36,360 nt of DNA. It comes from Flavobacteriaceae bacterium. Lineage in GTDB: Bacteria; Bacteroidota; Bacteroidia; Flavobacteriales; Flavobacteriaceae. The notes under the pieces are model-generated. The model was not told the origin of the DNA, did no database searches, and saw only the letters and a list, made by a program, of their open reading frames with translations. The position numbers and the translations under genes were made by a program. Below are positions 18,845-27,343 of the stretch, piece after piece. How positions within the stretch are numbered: position 1 is the stretch's first letter; each line of letters starts with the position of its first letter. The stretch covers positions 1 through 36,360 of the forward strand of contig JABDIV010000070.1 in the NCBI GenBank assembly GCA_013003555.1. Reading direction: 5' to 3'.

Positions 18845-20107
18845 ATGCAGTCAATTACCACATATTATCCGCGCGTTGAAGATGTTAGAAAGGCAGCAGA
18901 ACGACTGAAAGGTATAGCTGCACTAACCCCCCTTATGCAAAATATGCAGTATTCAAAGCGCTATGACTGTAAGGTCCTGATGAAGCGTGAGGATTTACAA
19001 CAAGTGAGATCCTATAAGATCAGGGGCGCCTACAATAAAATGTCGACTCTTTCCGAATCCCAAAAGGAAAATGGAATTGTGTGTGCAAGTGCTGGAAATC
19101 ATGCTCAGGGTGTTGCGCATTCCTGCAAATTATTGCACATTAAAGGCACTATCTACATGCCTGCTCCAACCCCGCGTCAGAAGATCGACCAGGTTAATAT
19201 GTTTGGTGAAGATTATATCGATATTGTTCTGTTCGGGGACACCTTTGACGATGCCTACCATGAGGCATTGGATGCCTGTGAAAGGCTGAATAAAACATTT
19301 GTTCATCCCTTTAATGACGAGCAGGTCATCGAAGGTCAGGCAACGGTGGGACTGGAAATTTTGGAGCAATACGATGATCCGATAGACTATGTTTTCGTTC
19401 CCATTGGTGGTGGTGGTTTGGCATCTGGACTGTCTGAAGTTATGAAACAGTTGGCGCCGAATGCCAAAATTATTGGAATAGAACCAGCCGGTGCTCCGGC
19501 CATGTTAGAGTCTTTAAAAAACAACAGGCTGGTGCGATTAAAGTCGATTGACGGTTTCGTTGATGGAGCCGCCGTTCGGCGCGTTGGAGATAAGACCTTT
19601 GCCATTTGTAAGGAAAATTTATTCGACATCTGTACTGTGCCGGAAGGAATGATTTGTCAAACGATTCTCGATTTATATAATCGCGATGCAATTGTTGTGG
19701 AACCCGCGGGAGCCATGAGTTTGGCGGTTTTAGAACAGTATAAGGAAGACATAAAAGGAAAAACTGTTGTTTGTATTGTAAGCGGTAGTAACAATGATAT
19801 CACCCGAACCGCTGAAATCAAAGAACGCGCTCTGTTGCATGCTAATCTGAAACATTATTTCATAGTCAAATTTCCTCAGCGTGCCGGTGCCCTCAAGGAA
19901 TTTGTGGCCGAAATTCTCGGTCCGAATGATGATATTACTCATTTCGATTACACCAAAAAAACCAATCGTGCGAATGGAGCAGCTGTGGTCGGAATCGAGT
20001 TAAAAAAAGCTTCCGATCTGGAACCATTAATTACGAAAATGAAACTCCATCATTTTTATGGGGATTACCTCAATGACAAGCCGGACCTCTTTCAGTTTTT
20101 AATTTAA
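18845..20107 (+). CDS. ilvA: Threonine dehydratase, biosynthetic (short form with ACT-like tail)
   Basis: A 420-residue PLP enzyme deaminating threonine to 2-oxobutyrate, the first committed step to isoleucine. Lys58 in VRSYKIRGAYN carries PLP. PIGGGGLASG is the phosphate-binding glycine loop. Residues from about 330 form a single ACT-like regulatory domain (YFIVKFPQRAGALKEFV), which suggests allosteric control by isoleucine. The single domain fits the short IlvA form rather than the two-domain E. coli form. It closes the ilv operon, three bases after ilvC. No leuABCD genes follow. Confidence 0.94.
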   Translation: MQSITTYYPRVEDVRKAAERLKGIAALTPLMQNMQYSKRYDCKVLMKREDLQQVRSYKIRGAYNKMSTLSESQKENGIVCASAGNHAQGVAHSCKLLHIKGTIYMPAPTPRQKIDQVNMFGEDYIDIVLFGDTFDDAYHEALDACERLNKTFVHPFNDEQVIEGQATVGLEILEQYDDPIDYVFVPIGGGGLASGLSEVMKQLAPNAKIIGIEPAGAPAMLESLKNNRLVRLKSIDGFVDGAAVRRVGDKTFAICKENLFDICTVPEGMICQTILDLYNRDAIVVEPAGAMSLAVLEQYKEDIKGKTVVCIVSGSNNDITRTAEIKERALLHANLKHYFIVKFPQRAGALKEFVAEILGPNDDITHFDYTKKTNRANGAAVVGIELKKASDLEPLITKMKLHHFYGDYLNDKPDLFQFLI

Positions 20108-20125
20108 GATTTAGAAGTTAAGTAT

Positions 20126-20133
20126 TATCTTTG
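20126..20133 (+). promoter_or_regulatory. Azurin promoter -7 box (TATCTTTG)
   Basis: TATCTTTG matches the Bacteroidota -7 consensus TAnnTTTG exactly and lies 20 bases before the azurin ATG, giving a leader of about 15 bases. No convincing TTTG -33 box is present at the expected distance. It separates the azurin gene from the ilv operon. Confidence 0.6.
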
Positions 20134-20153
20134 CTCTTCAATAAATAAACACT

Positions 20154-20675
20154 ATGACAAAATTTAAATATGCATTCCTGATACTATTATCAGGGACTCT
20201 GGCACTTTCTGGATGTGCCGGTGAGGAAAAAAAAGAAGACGAGAAAAAGACAATTAAGATTCAAAAGAAAGATGAACCTGCTGCCGAACCGGCGGAGGAT
20301 GTCGCTAATCTGGTAATCACCGGTAACGACTTGATGCAGTTCAACAAGAAGCAGCTTCGTGCGAAGGCTGGTCAAAAGGTAAAACTGACCCTTCGACATA
20401 TCGGTCAATTGGATGTAAATGTAATGGGTCACAATGTGGTCATTTTAAAGCTGGGTGTAAATCTGGATGATTTTGCAGCTCGTGCGGCCACCGAGCGGGA
20501 TAACGGCTACATTCCGCCAGGAACAGATGAAGTTATTGTTCATACCGAAATGATTGGTGGCGGGCAGACAACATCCATCGAATTTACAGCACCTTCAGAG
20601 CCGGGGGAATATGATTACATCTGCAGTTTTCCGGCACACTATGCGATGATGCGCGGGAAATTTATAGTTGAATAG
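20154..20675 (+). CDS. Azurin-type blue copper lipoprotein
   Basis: A 173-residue lipoprotein. The signal peptide ends at a lipobox LSGC with Cys21, followed by a very charged, Glu/Lys-rich tether (to about residue 50) and then a cupredoxin domain. The copper ligands are His93 (MGHNVV), Cys157, His162 and Met166 in the CSFPAHYAMM loop. The spacing Cys-x4-His-x3-Met is exactly that of azurin. Azurins carry single electrons between periplasmic or membrane partners. It has its own -7 box and faces the DUF1080 gene tail to tail. Its redox partner is unknown; the neighbouring GMC dehydrogenase, which has no cytochrome subunit here, is one candidate. Confidence 0.93.
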   Translation: MTKFKYAFLILLSGTLALSGCAGEEKKEDEKKTIKIQKKDEPAAEPAEDVANLVITGNDLMQFNKKQLRAKAGQKVKLTLRHIGQLDVNVMGHNVVILKLGVNLDDFAARAATERDNGYIPPGTDEVIVHTEMIGGGQTTSIEFTAPSEPGEYDYICSFPAHYAMMRGKFIVE

Positions 20676-20683
20676 GACTATTC

Positions 20684-21469
20684 TTAATTGTCGAGATCTA
20701 GAATTTCGATATTCTTGAATTCAATAGGGTGGCTCTCGCTTTGAAGCGATATATAACCCGATTCAACCGCTTCGCCATCGCGCCCTTCTAAGGTGTTATA
20801 CTCACCGCCGATTATTGGCTTGGAGTATGACATGACGGCTTCTCCATTTATAAAATGCGTAAAGAGGGAATCCCTGATTGCCAATATTTCAAGATCGATC
20901 CATTCATCACCATAGTAGGTTTCTGATGATGATGGGATACAGTGTTCTGTAACAAGAGAGTCGTTCATTATTACATGCATACCAGGCGTGCAAAGGTTTG
21001 CGGTTGGACGTAATTCGCCTTCAGTTATTCCGCCCAACAATTGCACCTCGATTGAGACTGGAAACGACTGGTCAACACCCATGCTTTCCGGAGACTGACA
21101 ATGAATCATCACACCGCTGTTCTTAGTTGCCCACGACTGACCACCGCGAGCCTGTTCTCCTGCAAATCGATATTGCAGTTTCAACCTGTAGCTTGAATAA
21201 GGATTCTTGTAAAAAATGTGCCCATACGATTCGCCAAAGTCTTCATACCCATCGTATGAAACAACAAGTGCACCATCTTTAACCCTAAAGGTGTTAAGCG
21301 GATTTTCATTTAACGGATAGCCTTTGACCTTTGGAAGCCATCCATCAAGATCTTTACCATTAAATATCGTTACCCAGGATGGTTCAGATTGCGTTGATTT
21401 ATCGCTTTTGCAACCCAGCATAACGGTTGCCAAAAGAAACAGAAAACCAACTTTACTTAGCGCTCTCAT
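20684..21469 (-). CDS. DUF1080 (3-keto-disaccharide hydrolase family) lipoprotein
   Basis: A 261-residue lipoprotein with a signal peptide ending in a lipobox (LGC, Cys20) and a single concanavalin-like DUF1080 domain from about residue 32. Typical segments are FNGKDLDGW, NSGVMIHCQ, VSIEVQLLGG and GYISLQSESHPIEFKNIEI. Members of this family hydrolyse or cleave 3-keto-glycosides after a dehydrogenase has oxidised the sugar; related Bacteroides proteins have been reported to do this in the periplasm. It is last in the minus-strand trio with the GMC dehydrogenase and its small subunit, 10 bases after the latter. It is only distantly similar to the two plus-strand DUF1080 proteins. Confidence 0.88.
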   Translation of the reverse strand: MRALSKVGFLFLLATVMLGCKSDKSTQSEPSWVTIFNGKDLDGWLPKVKGYPLNENPLNTFRVKDGALVVSYDGYEDFGESYGHIFYKNPYSSYRLKLQYRFAGEQARGGQSWATKNSGVMIHCQSPESMGVDQSFPVSIEVQLLGGITEGELRPTANLCTPGMHVIMNDSLVTEHCIPSSSETYYGDEWIDLEILAIRDSLFTHFINGEAVMSYSKPIIGGEYNTLEGRDGEAVESGYISLQSESHPIEFKNIEILDLDN

Positions 21470-21479
21470 CTATAATCTT

Positions 21480-22079
21480 TTACCTTAATGACCAGGATTT
21501 CCCTCCTGTTAATTCATTCAAATCACCACAGTAATAAGCAGCGGGTACCGGGTCATATGCTAATACATTCTCCCCGACATGTTCAGAATTCAGAAAGCTC
21601 CATATACTTAATTTTTTTATACTGTTCAGAAGTTCCGAATTTGTTATTTCCGTTGTTTCTTTTTCCGCTTCAAATGTTGCTTTTAATTCCATAGCAGTTT
21701 TCATATGATTATCTAAAAGGCTCTTATAGTCATCATCAGTTAGCTTGCTGAGATTATCGCCATAGTCTGTTTTAATTAATGACAACAGATTTCCTAACGC
21801 TGTTTTTAATGTTTCCTGCTCCTTGACAGATGAGACCTCATCCCAATATTTATCGATAAATTCAGGCACATTTAACTCAACTGCTCCGGGCATATCGGTT
21901 TTTGGAATGATAATATCGACTAATCGCTTTACAACTTGCCCCTCATCTACAGATAGAAAATTAGGTGTCCAGGATGCTACCTCGGTTTGACAGCTTTGTA
22001 ATAGAGTCAACATTGATGGTGTTGCAACTAAAAAACCTGTGGAAAGGCCGATATTTTTTAATGCTTCTCTTCGTTTCAT
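21480..22079 (-). CDS. Gluconate 2-dehydrogenase subunit 3 family protein (Tat-exported small subunit)
   Basis: A 199-residue protein starting MKRREALKNIG, a twin-arginine signal followed by a hydrophobic segment. LQSC near residue 30 could make it a Tat-exported lipoprotein. The remainder resembles the small subunit of membrane-bound sugar dehydrogenases (VDEGQVVKRLVDIIIPKTDMPGA is typical). Such subunits escort a GMC flavoprotein that has no signal of its own through the Tat pathway. The gene lies 9 bases after the GMC gene, which agrees with that role. No cytochrome c gene, the usual third partner, is present nearby. Confidence 0.88.
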   Translation of the reverse strand: MKRREALKNIGLSTGFLVATPSMLTLLQSCQTEVASWTPNFLSVDEGQVVKRLVDIIIPKTDMPGAVELNVPEFIDKYWDEVSSVKEQETLKTALGNLLSLIKTDYGDNLSKLTDDDYKSLLDNHMKTAMELKATFEAEKETTEITNSELLNSIKKLSIWSFLNSEHVGENVLAYDPVPAAYYCGDLNELTGGKSWSLR

Positions 22080-22088
22080 AATTAAAGT

Positions 22089-23807
22089 TTAGCTGTTATT
22101 TTTTTTAAATTCTCGAGCTGCATGATTGGCTGCTCTTGCTGTGAAAGCCATATAGGAAAGCGATGGATTCTGGCAGGCGGCCGACGTCATGAACGAGCCG
22201 TCTGTAACATATACATTCTTACATGCATGAATTTGATTCCATTTATTCAGAACCGAAGTTTTAGGATCTCTACCCATACGAGCCGTGCCCATTTCGTGAA
22301 TACCAAGACCCATTCCCCCGATATCATCATAAGGCATAATATTTTTAAAACCAGCTTTTTCAAGCATTTCAATTGCTTGTTGTTTCATGTCTTTTCTCAT
22401 GGCCATCTCATTAGGCCCAAATTGGGCATCGAAGGTCACCGTTGGTAAGCCCCATTCATCGAGTTTCTCGTAGTCGAGATACATTCTGTTATTGTGGTCT
22501 GGAAGGCATTCACCAAATGCAGTCAGTCCCATCCGCCATTCACCCGGCTTCAAAACGGCTTCCTTCAGCTCTTTGCCATACTTGAGTTCTCCGACCATCT
22601 GTGAGATGCTTCCGCGACTGGCACCTCCCTGGTAACCATAGCCTCTAATAAAATTTTTCTGATCTGTTTTTCCGCCGACATTTCTGAACCTTGGAATGTA
22701 AATTCCGTTTGCCCGTCGACCTTTGTAATGTTTATCGTCAAATCCAACCGCAGTTCCGGAAGCACCAACTCTAAAATGGTGATCCATGAGATTGTGGCCT
22801 AATTCTCCACTGTCATTGCCTAAGCCATTTGGGAATCGATCCGTTTTCGATTGCATGAGGATAGATGCCGAAGCAATAGCAGATGCACATAAAAAGACAA
22901 TTTTTCCCTTATATTCAATTTTTTCTTTGGTCTCAGCATCGATAATCCTGACTCCGGTAGCCCGTTTCTGGTTATCATCGTAAACTACTTCATAAACAAT
23001 TGAGTTTGGGCGAAGTGTCATATTACCTGTCTCTTCTGCCGTTGGTAAGGTAGAGGAATTACTGCTAAAATAGGCGCCGTAAGGACAACCCCGCATACAG
23101 CGATTCCTATACTGACAGGTACTTCGTCCAAGTCCGGGTTTAATACCTTCTGTTATATGAGCAGTTCGGCCAATCGTCATGACCCGATCGCTATATTCTT
23201 CGCTCAATGTGTTTTTAAAATGTTCTTCCACACAATTCAAATTCATCGGTTTAAGAAATTTTCCATCGGGAAGTACTTTTTCTAATCCAAGATTTTCGCC
23301 GCTAACACCGATGAATTCTTCAACGCGATCGTACCATCCTTTAAGGTCCGTATAGCGTACCGGCCAATCAACAGCAATGCCATCTTTCTTATTAGCTTCA
23401 AAATCGACATCTCCCATCCGATAGCTTTGCCTTCCCCAAACCAATGAGCGTCCGCCTACCTGGTAACCACGCATCCAGTCAAATCGTTTGTCTTCATTAT
23501 AGGGATGTTTGATGTCATCAACAAAAAAGTGCTGACATCTTTCATCGGTGGTATAACCTGTTCGGTGCTGCTTATATTTTCGTTCTTTGGTTTCCCTGCT
23601 TGGTTCACCTAAATTCGGCATATCCCATGGATCCTGGTTGGCTGTCGGATAGTCTTCAATGTGCTTTACCATACGACCTCTTTCAAGGACCAAAGTTTTT
23701 AATCCGTTTTCACATAATTCTTTTGCAGCCCAACCGCCGGAAATTCCAGTGCCGACGACTATAGCGTCGAATTCTTCCTGGGCTACAGAAATATTAGATT
23801 TATTCAT
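22089..23807 (-). CDS. GMC family oxidoreductase (sugar/glycoside dehydrogenase flavoprotein)
   Basis: A 572-residue flavoenzyme. The FAD fold is visible as VVGTGISGG (17-25) with Glu42 for the ribose. The catalytic pair is His504 (GIHEMGTARMG) and Asn547 (CQNPSLS), 43 residues apart as in the family. A Cys-rich stretch CQYRNRCMRGCPYGAYF in the middle resembles gluconate and glucoside 3-dehydrogenase large subunits. There is no signal peptide, so export would depend on the Tat signal of the adjacent small subunit. A role in oxidising the C3 hydroxyl of sugars is inferred from the DUF1080 neighbours; the true substrate is not visible. Confidence 0.9.
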   Translation of the reverse strand: MNKSNISVAQEEFDAIVVGTGISGGWAAKELCENGLKTLVLERGRMVKHIEDYPTANQDPWDMPNLGEPSRETKERKYKQHRTGYTTDERCQHFFVDDIKHPYNEDKRFDWMRGYQVGGRSLVWGRQSYRMGDVDFEANKKDGIAVDWPVRYTDLKGWYDRVEEFIGVSGENLGLEKVLPDGKFLKPMNLNCVEEHFKNTLSEEYSDRVMTIGRTAHITEGIKPGLGRSTCQYRNRCMRGCPYGAYFSSNSSTLPTAEETGNMTLRPNSIVYEVVYDDNQKRATGVRIIDAETKEKIEYKGKIVFLCASAIASASILMQSKTDRFPNGLGNDSGELGHNLMDHHFRVGASGTAVGFDDKHYKGRRANGIYIPRFRNVGGKTDQKNFIRGYGYQGGASRGSISQMVGELKYGKELKEAVLKPGEWRMGLTAFGECLPDHNNRMYLDYEKLDEWGLPTVTFDAQFGPNEMAMRKDMKQQAIEMLEKAGFKNIMPYDDIGGMGLGIHEMGTARMGRDPKTSVLNKWNQIHACKNVYVTDGSFMTSAACQNPSLSYMAFTARAANHAAREFKKNNS

Positions 23808-23847
23808 TCAAAACAGTTTTAGAAAGTAAGGTTTAGGAAATATTTTT

Positions 23848-23868
23848 TTACATTGCCTACTAATGTAA
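23848..23868. repeat. Inverted repeat near the GMC gene start
   Basis: TTACATT (23848-23854) and AATGTAA (23862-23868) are perfect 7-bp arms with a 7-base spacer, lying 41-61 bases before the GMC start. The position suits an operator or the stem of a short leader hairpin. No regulator gene is found next to it. Confidence 0.45.
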
Positions 23869-23899
23869 TTATCTTATCCGTAATTTTTAAATTTAGCAC

Positions 23900-23915
23900 A
23901 ACAAAATTTTGTTGG
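23900..23915. repeat. 16-bp perfect palindrome in the divergent promoter region
   Basis: CAACAAAATTTTGTTG is an uninterrupted 16-bp palindrome 18 bases before the TIM-barrel lipoprotein start. It lies in the 126-base gap between the two divergent halves of the sugar-oxidation locus. It is a good candidate operator serving one or both directions. The regulator is not encoded in this part of the window. Confidence 0.6.
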
Positions 23916-23933
23916 AATCCTTAATTTTAACGT

Positions 23934-24932
23934 ATGAAAATTCAAAAATCCTCACAAAATCTTGCATTTTTGTTAAGCTTGGTTTTGATGTTCACTATGA
24001 CGTGTAAAGATGAATCAAAAAATTCTGAACAAACAAAAGACCAAACAGAAGTCATGGAGGCTGAAATGAACACCCCCCCGTTTTTTAAACTTTCTCTCGC
24101 CCAATGGTCTATTCATAACATGATTATGAATGAAGGCGTTGATCCGTTTGATTTTGCTAAACTGGCAAAATCATGGGGTTTTGAAGGCATTGAATATGTC
24201 AGTCAGCTTTACAGTGCCGAATTGGCCAAATATGAAAGCCCGGAGGCCGGGATGCAGGAACTGGTAAACAGGCTTAATAAAGAAAGTCAAAAAGCCGGAA
24301 TTGAAAACTTGCTGATTATGGTCGATGACGAGGGAGGCCTGGCTGATCCCGATGAGGCTAAACGAAACCAGGCAGTTGAAAATCACAAAAAATGGGTAGA
24401 TGCGGCTGCTGCATTAGGTTGTCATTCTATTCGTGTCAATACCTTTGGAACAAACGATCCTGAGGTATGGATGGTTACAGTAGTTGACGGCCTTAAGAAA
24501 TTATCGGAATACGCGGCCACAAAAAACATCAATGTACTATGTGAAAATCACGGTTGGTTATCATCAGACGCTCCTAAAATGATGCAGGCCATTAAGGATG
24601 TGAATATGGCTAATTGTGGATCCTTACCCGATTTCGGGAATTGGTGTATCAAACGCAAGGCCGGAGAAAATTGGGGAGAATGCCTTGAAACCTACCCCGA
24701 TAAATATGAAGGGATCAAAATTCTTATGCCTTCAGCAATGGCCGTAAGTGCTAAATCATATGATTTCGATGCCGATGGAAATGAAACAACGATTGATTAT
24801 GTTAAGATGCTTCAAATCGTTAAGGATGCGGGCTATACGGGTTATATCGGGGTTGAATATGAAGGAAATCGTTTAAGCGAAGAGGACGGTATTTTAGCGA
24901 CAAAGAACCTCCTAATCAAGGCCGCTCGTTAA
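23934..24932 (+). CDS. Sugar phosphate isomerase/epimerase-like TIM-barrel lipoprotein
   Basis: A 332-residue exported protein. The signal peptide ends MFTMTC with Cys24, a lipobox with an unusual Thr at -1, followed by a charged KDESKNSEQ tether. The TIM barrel (about 50-330) belongs to the xylose-isomerase-like/AP endonuclease 2 fold. Candidate metal ligands are Glu204 (VLCENHGW), Asp233 (LPDFGNW) and Glu308 (GVEYEG). The third position, normally His in an HxKD motif, reads VSAKSYDFD instead. Family members act on sugars, including keto-sugars. It is first in the plus-strand set, 25 bases before the transporter. The precise reaction is unknown. Confidence 0.85.
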   Translation: MKIQKSSQNLAFLLSLVLMFTMTCKDESKNSEQTKDQTEVMEAEMNTPPFFKLSLAQWSIHNMIMNEGVDPFDFAKLAKSWGFEGIEYVSQLYSAELAKYESPEAGMQELVNRLNKESQKAGIENLLIMVDDEGGLADPDEAKRNQAVENHKKWVDAAAALGCHSIRVNTFGTNDPEVWMVTVVDGLKKLSEYAATKNINVLCENHGWLSSDAPKMMQAIKDVNMANCGSLPDFGNWCIKRKAGENWGECLETYPDKYEGIKILMPSAMAVSAKSYDFDADGNETTIDYVKMLQIVKDAGYTGYIGVEYEGNRLSEEDGILATKNLLIKAAR

Positions 24933-24957
24933 TTCAAATAACTAACCAAACATATCG

Positions 24958-26187
24958 ATGAAAAAATCAACTCAATTTCAATTGTCCCTAATGATGTTTC
25001 TGGAATTCTTCATATGGGGCGGATGGTTCGTCACTATGGGAGCCTATTTGGGAAATAATTTGAGTGCCTCTGGAGGAGAAACGGCCATGGCATATTCAAC
25101 CCAGTCATGGGGAGCTATCATTGCTCCATTTATCATTGGATTGATAGCTGATCGGTATTTCAATGCCGAACGAATTCTTGGCGTACTGCATCTGGCCGGT
25201 GCTGTAATGATGTATCAAATGTCACAGGTCTCAGATTTTAATTCCTTTTATCCATATGTGTTGGGTTATATGATACTGTATATGCCAACATTGGCATTGG
25301 TTAATTCAGTATCCTTCAACCAGATGAGTGATCCGGCGAAACAGTTCCCATTTGTTCGTGTATATGGAACCATCGGTTGGATAGTTGCTGGATTGCTAAT
25401 TAGTTTTGCGTTTAAGTGGGATTCCATTGATAATATTGGCCAGGGAATGTTATCCAATACATTTTTAATGGTGGCAATTGCCTCAGCTATTCTCGGAGTT
25501 TTTAGTTTTACCTTACCAAAAACACCGCCCATAAAGACCAAAGGAGAAAAAGCCAGTATTTCTGATATTCTCGGACTGGATGCGTTAAGCTTGTTGAAGG
25601 ATAAGAACTTCCTAATCTTTTTCATCTCCTCAGTTCTAATCTGTATTCCATTAGCATTTTACTATCAGAATATAAGTCCCTTTCTTACCGAATTAAAAGT
25701 CGAGAATTCCACAGCATGGGCTTCTCTTGGTCAGATTTCTGAGGTTGGTTTCATGTTGCTGTTACCATTCTTCTTCAAGAGATTCGGATTCAAGAAAACC
25801 ATTTTATTTGGTATGCTGGCCTGGGGTATACGTTATATATTATTCGCTTATGGTAATGCCGGAGATCTTTTCTTTATGCTGGTTCTTGGAATTGCTCTTC
25901 ACGGGATATGTTATGATTTCTTTTTTGTGTCGGGACAAATATATACCGATTCAAAGGCGGGTGAAAAAGTAAAGAGTGCAGCACAGGGATTGATCACACT
26001 GGCCACATATGGAGTTGGTATGCTGATCGGATTCTGGGTAGCAGGTAAAATCGTTGATCAGAATATAGTAAATGAAAGTCTTCATGGCTGGCAGAAGATA
26101 TGGACGTTCCCGGCAATCTTTGCCGTTGTCGTACTCGCTTTGTTTGCTGTCCTGTTCAAAAACGAAAAAGTAGAGTATAAAGAATAA
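24958..26187 (+). CDS. MFS transporter, nucleoside:H+ symporter (NupG) family
   Basis: A 409-residue integral inner-membrane protein with repeated hydrophobic helices, about twelve. The N-terminal FFIWGGWFVTMGAYL and the following GLIADRYF loop are typical of the NupG/XapB branch of the major facilitator superfamily. In Bacteroidota this branch often sits beside Gfo/Idh oxidoreductases and TIM-barrel isomerases rather than nucleoside genes. Here it more likely imports the keto-sugar or its product into the cytoplasm. The Gfo/Idh gene begins 10 bases later. Confidence 0.87.
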   Translation: MKKSTQFQLSLMMFLEFFIWGGWFVTMGAYLGNNLSASGGETAMAYSTQSWGAIIAPFIIGLIADRYFNAERILGVLHLAGAVMMYQMSQVSDFNSFYPYVLGYMILYMPTLALVNSVSFNQMSDPAKQFPFVRVYGTIGWIVAGLLISFAFKWDSIDNIGQGMLSNTFLMVAIASAILGVFSFTLPKTPPIKTKGEKASISDILGLDALSLLKDKNFLIFFISSVLICIPLAFYYQNISPFLTELKVENSTAWASLGQISEVGFMLLLPFFFKRFGFKKTILFGMLAWGIRYILFAYGNAGDLFFMLVLGIALHGICYDFFFVSGQIYTDSKAGEKVKSAAQGLITLATYGVGMLIGFWVAGKIVDQNIVNESLHGWQKIWTFPAIFAVVVLALFAVLFKNEKVEYKE

Positions 26188-26197
26188 AAAATATTTC

Positions 26198-27340
26198 ATG
26201 AGTAATAAAATAAGGCTAGGTATTCTTGGCGGTGGCGGTGATTCCTTAATCGGCGTTTTACACCGAATCGCCTCATCGATGTATGATCGTTATCAACTGG
26301 TTGGAGGTGTTTTTAATCCCGATTTCGAGGCAAATAAGGCATTCGCAGAAAAGATTGGACTTTCTACCGAGCGCGTATATGAGGATTTTGAACTTTTAAT
26401 TTCTGAGGAACTGAAGCTGCCCAAGGAAGAACGGATGCAGGTGATCTCGGTTTTAACCCCCAATTTTCTTCATTTCCCAATGGCAAAAAAACTGCTTGAG
26501 AATGGGTTTAACGTTATCTGCGAAAAACCGCTGACAACTACCTATGAGGAAGCCAGGAGCCTTCATGAAACCTTAAAATTGGCCAATACCGTTTTTGCAG
26601 TTACCTACACCTATACCGGATATCCGATGACTCGTCAAATGCGTGATATGATCGCCAATGGTGTGATTGGGAAAGTCCAAAAAATCGATGCCCAATACTA
26701 CCAGGGTTGGATCAATCCAATTATCCATGATGAGGAGAAACGATCAACGACCTGGCGATTAAACCCTGAGAAATCGGGAATTAGTTGCTGCATTGGCGAT
26801 ATCGGGACACATGCCTTTGATATGCTTGAGTACGTATCGGGTGAACGAATCGATGCAGTTCTTGCCGATTTGAATTATCTATATGAGGATAATAAAATGG
26901 ATATCGACGGCACTGTTCTGCTGAGAACATCAAATGGTGTAAAAGGGGTAATTTGTGCCAGCCAAATCGCGACCGGTGAGGAAAATAATTTTACCGTTAT
27001 GGTTTATGGTGATAAAGCTGGCTTGAAATGGGAGCAGGAAAACCCCAATTACTTATATCTGCTGGAAGACGGGCATCCATTGCGCGTTTTAAAACCGGGT
27101 CACGATTACAATAGCGAAATTTCACTGGATGGAACCAAAATGCCCCCGGGTCATCCCGAAGGAATATTCGATGCGATGGGAAATATATATAAGGGCGTCG
27201 CGAAAGCCATTTCGGGTGAACCATATGATCATGGTGAATATCCGACCATTGTTGATGGTGTTCGCGGTATGAGCTTCATAGAAAAAGCTGTTGAATCGCA
27301 TAAAAAAGGAAACGTTTGGATAAAAATTGATGAGCTATAG
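26198..27340 (+). CDS. Gfo/Idh/MocA family NAD(P)-dependent oxidoreductase
   Basis: A 380-residue cytoplasmic dehydrogenase without signal peptide. It has a glycine-rich dinucleotide loop (GILGGGGDS, 8-16), the EKPL motif with Lys110, and GDIGTHAFD at 200-208 giving Asp201 and His205 as likely catalytic residues. Members reduce or oxidise sugars and cyclitols. In this context it may reduce an imported 3-keto-sugar or oxidise the intermediate passed to the TIM-barrel enzyme whose gene follows after three bases. The substrate is an inference. Confidence 0.88.
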   Translation: MSNKIRLGILGGGGDSLIGVLHRIASSMYDRYQLVGGVFNPDFEANKAFAEKIGLSTERVYEDFELLISEELKLPKEERMQVISVLTPNFLHFPMAKKLLENGFNVICEKPLTTTYEEARSLHETLKLANTVFAVTYTYTGYPMTRQMRDMIANGVIGKVQKIDAQYYQGWINPIIHDEEKRSTTWRLNPEKSGISCCIGDIGTHAFDMLEYVSGERIDAVLADLNYLYEDNKMDIDGTVLLRTSNGVKGVICASQIATGEENNFTVMVYGDKAGLKWEQENPNYLYLLEDGHPLRVLKPGHDYNSEISLDGTKMPPGHPEGIFDAMGNIYKGVAKAISGEPYDHGEYPTIVDGVRGMSFIEKAVESHKKGNVWIKIDEL

Positions 27341-27343
27341 ATT

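Noticed and set aside
20670..20683. GAATAG/CTATTC as a terminator between azurin and DUF1080
   Set aside because: The repeat has only a two-base centre, so few pairs can form, and no T-run follows on either strand.
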